This document shows positions 63,532-64,000 of a stretch of 64,000 nucleotides of DNA, in pieces (within the stretch, counting starts at the first letter, position 1; each line of letters opens with the position of its first letter). The stretch is from assembly GCA_018062345.1 (NCBI GenBank), contig JAGOSL010000005.1:34192-98191 (forward strand). The letters are read 5' to 3'. Made by a program: the position numbers and the translations under genes. Source of the stretch: Pseudomonadota bacterium (lineage in GTDB: Bacteria; Pseudomonadota; Alphaproteobacteria; Paracaedibacterales; CAITNM01). A model generated the notes under the pieces. That model did no database searches, was not told the DNA's origin, and saw only the letters and a list, made by a program, of their open reading frames with translations.

Positions 63532-63578
63532 TCCTTTTTTCCTTTTCTTTCGTTCTTCTTTTTTCTTTCTTTTTCTTC
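63532..63578. repeat. 47-base polypyrimidine/polypurine tract
   Basis: 46 of 47 bases are pyrimidine on the plus strand (one G at 63552); on the minus strand it is an A/G-only tract directly 3' of the structured RNA's terminal stem. It is bordered on the other side by a GC-rich hairpin (63496-63519; AGCCC/GGGCT plus GCCA/TGGC). Confidence 0.8.
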
Positions 63579-63990
63579 ACACTCGCTTTAGTAGTACCGT
63601 ATCTAACCTCTAGCCCGTTACGACCGGACCTGCGTCCATTACCACTGGACACTACGTCGGTTTGCTAAACCTGACGTGCCCTCGTTACTACCAAGGGAAC
63701 GTGTTAGAAGCTTTCCTTTTACAGAATCTTCAACCGCTAGCTCGTTACTACCAAGCCGGACTACTCACTTGTTTGTCAGGGATTATGCCACTGACCAAGT
63801 CGTGTCTACCTACTGTTAGGGGATTTATTGGATGGTTGCCAGCCATTCCCCTACTGGGTCGCTGAGTTTCCAGTTCAACAAACTTCGGATCCGCAACATC
63901 TAACGGCATTGTAGACTTTGTCAGTTGCTTCCCTTACCTTGTCTCTCTGCCCTCGCAAAGTATCAAATACGGTACCACTAAAGCGAATGT
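63579..63990 (-). ncRNA. Probable structured RNA closed by a 28-bp stem, with four GUNGUAA-loop hairpins
   Basis: No convincing gene covers 63271-64000 after the small exported gene. The ends 63579-63606 and 63963-63990 pair over 28 positions; the four non-Watson-Crick positions are all G-U pairs if the minus strand is transcribed, but C-A mismatches on the plus strand. Inside, four hairpins (63610-63630, 63634-63650, 63679-63697, 63734-63759) have 5-6-bp stems and a 7-nt loop GUNGUAA (N = C, G, A, A). More helices: 63654-63677, 63767-63800, 63819-63851. The stretch is visibly richer in G and C than its surroundings. I see no motifs of RNase P, tmRNA, SRP or group I/II catalytic cores. Identity unknown. 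Confidence 0.62.
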
Positions 63991-64000
63991 GGTTTTTTAT

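Noticed and set aside
63662..63865. A 67-codon plus-strand frame in the right-end region
   Set aside because: It lies inside strong hairpins, has no ribosome-binding site or recognisable motif, and its residues follow the RNA repeats.
63579..63990. Retron msr-msd, group II intron, RNase P or tmRNA as identity of the structured region
   Set aside because: A retron would have a reverse transcriptase next to it and a shorter RNA; no domain V-like hairpin, no RNase P conserved boxes and no tmRNA tag frame or tRNA-like ends are seen.
63579..63990. MITE-like element bounded by terminal inverted repeats
   Set aside because: The end repeats differ only by changes that keep G-U pairs on one strand and no target duplication is evident, which fits an RNA stem better; still possible if other copies exist.
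1..64000. CRISPR arrays, complete insertion sequences, rRNA genes
   Set aside because: No regularly spaced repeats, transposase-like proteins or rRNA sequence were seen in either strand.

Overview
The window is AT-rich bacterial chromosome carrying about 55 tightly packed genes, three tRNAs and one probable structured RNA. Gene content points to an alphaproteobacterium. It has a MucR/Ros regulator, a DivL-type kinase with tyrosine in the H-box, a CtrA-like box in front of flgB, a TIGR02300 zinc-ribbon protein, the zf-CHCC gene beside hisS, YqaA-DsbB-Coq7 in a row, a mitochondria-like M16 peptidase and a KY-type isocitrate dehydrogenase. Low GC, scattered nuo genes, a small type VI secretion cluster and several unrecognised secreted proteins suggest a host-associated member of the Holosporales/Paracaedibacter kind; that placement is inference.

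Left third (1-17,000): end of ubiG; a DivL-like kinase; mucR-miaB-phoH-ybeY-corC; a frameshifted cyclic-nucleotide-binding gene; heme A synthase; yggT-rbfA; a dicarboxylate symporter; then a leftward block rnd-kdsD and yqaA-dsbB-coq7, followed by glmS and ispB. Themes are ubiquinone and heme A for respiration, LPS precursors, and RNA maturation.

Middle (17,000-46,900): trmN6, a WecA/MraY-type transferase and nuoLMN; lpxK, a CcmB-like gene and typA; TIGR02300 and truA; tRNA-Lys; an RND efflux pump, an NDUFAF5-like protein and an M16 peptidase. A leftward type VI cluster follows, with the sheath subunits TssB and TssC fused in one 642-residue protein, then Hcp, TssE and a small helical protein. 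Next come mscS, DUF3501, RNase J, fmt, nuoAB (away from nuoLMN), csrA, flgBC and icd.

Right third (47,000-64,000): a 488-residue secreted unknown; a MotA/ExbB-like channel protein; rubrerythrin-hisS-zf-CHCC-ygfZ; acetoacetyl-CoA synthetase; a second dicarboxylate/glutamate symporter; tag; homogentisate dioxygenase; tRNA-Thr; two further exported unknowns, one holding a response-regulator receiver fold split by an insertion; tRNA-Gln; alaS; and a small exported protein. The last 420 bases contain no convincing gene. They fold, on the minus strand, into a closed multi-hairpin RNA in which four separate hairpins share the 7-nt loop GUNGUAA.

The strongest candidates for something undescribed are this RNA (63579-63990), the receiver-like exported protein (58655-59998) and the TssB-TssC fusion (36608-38536).
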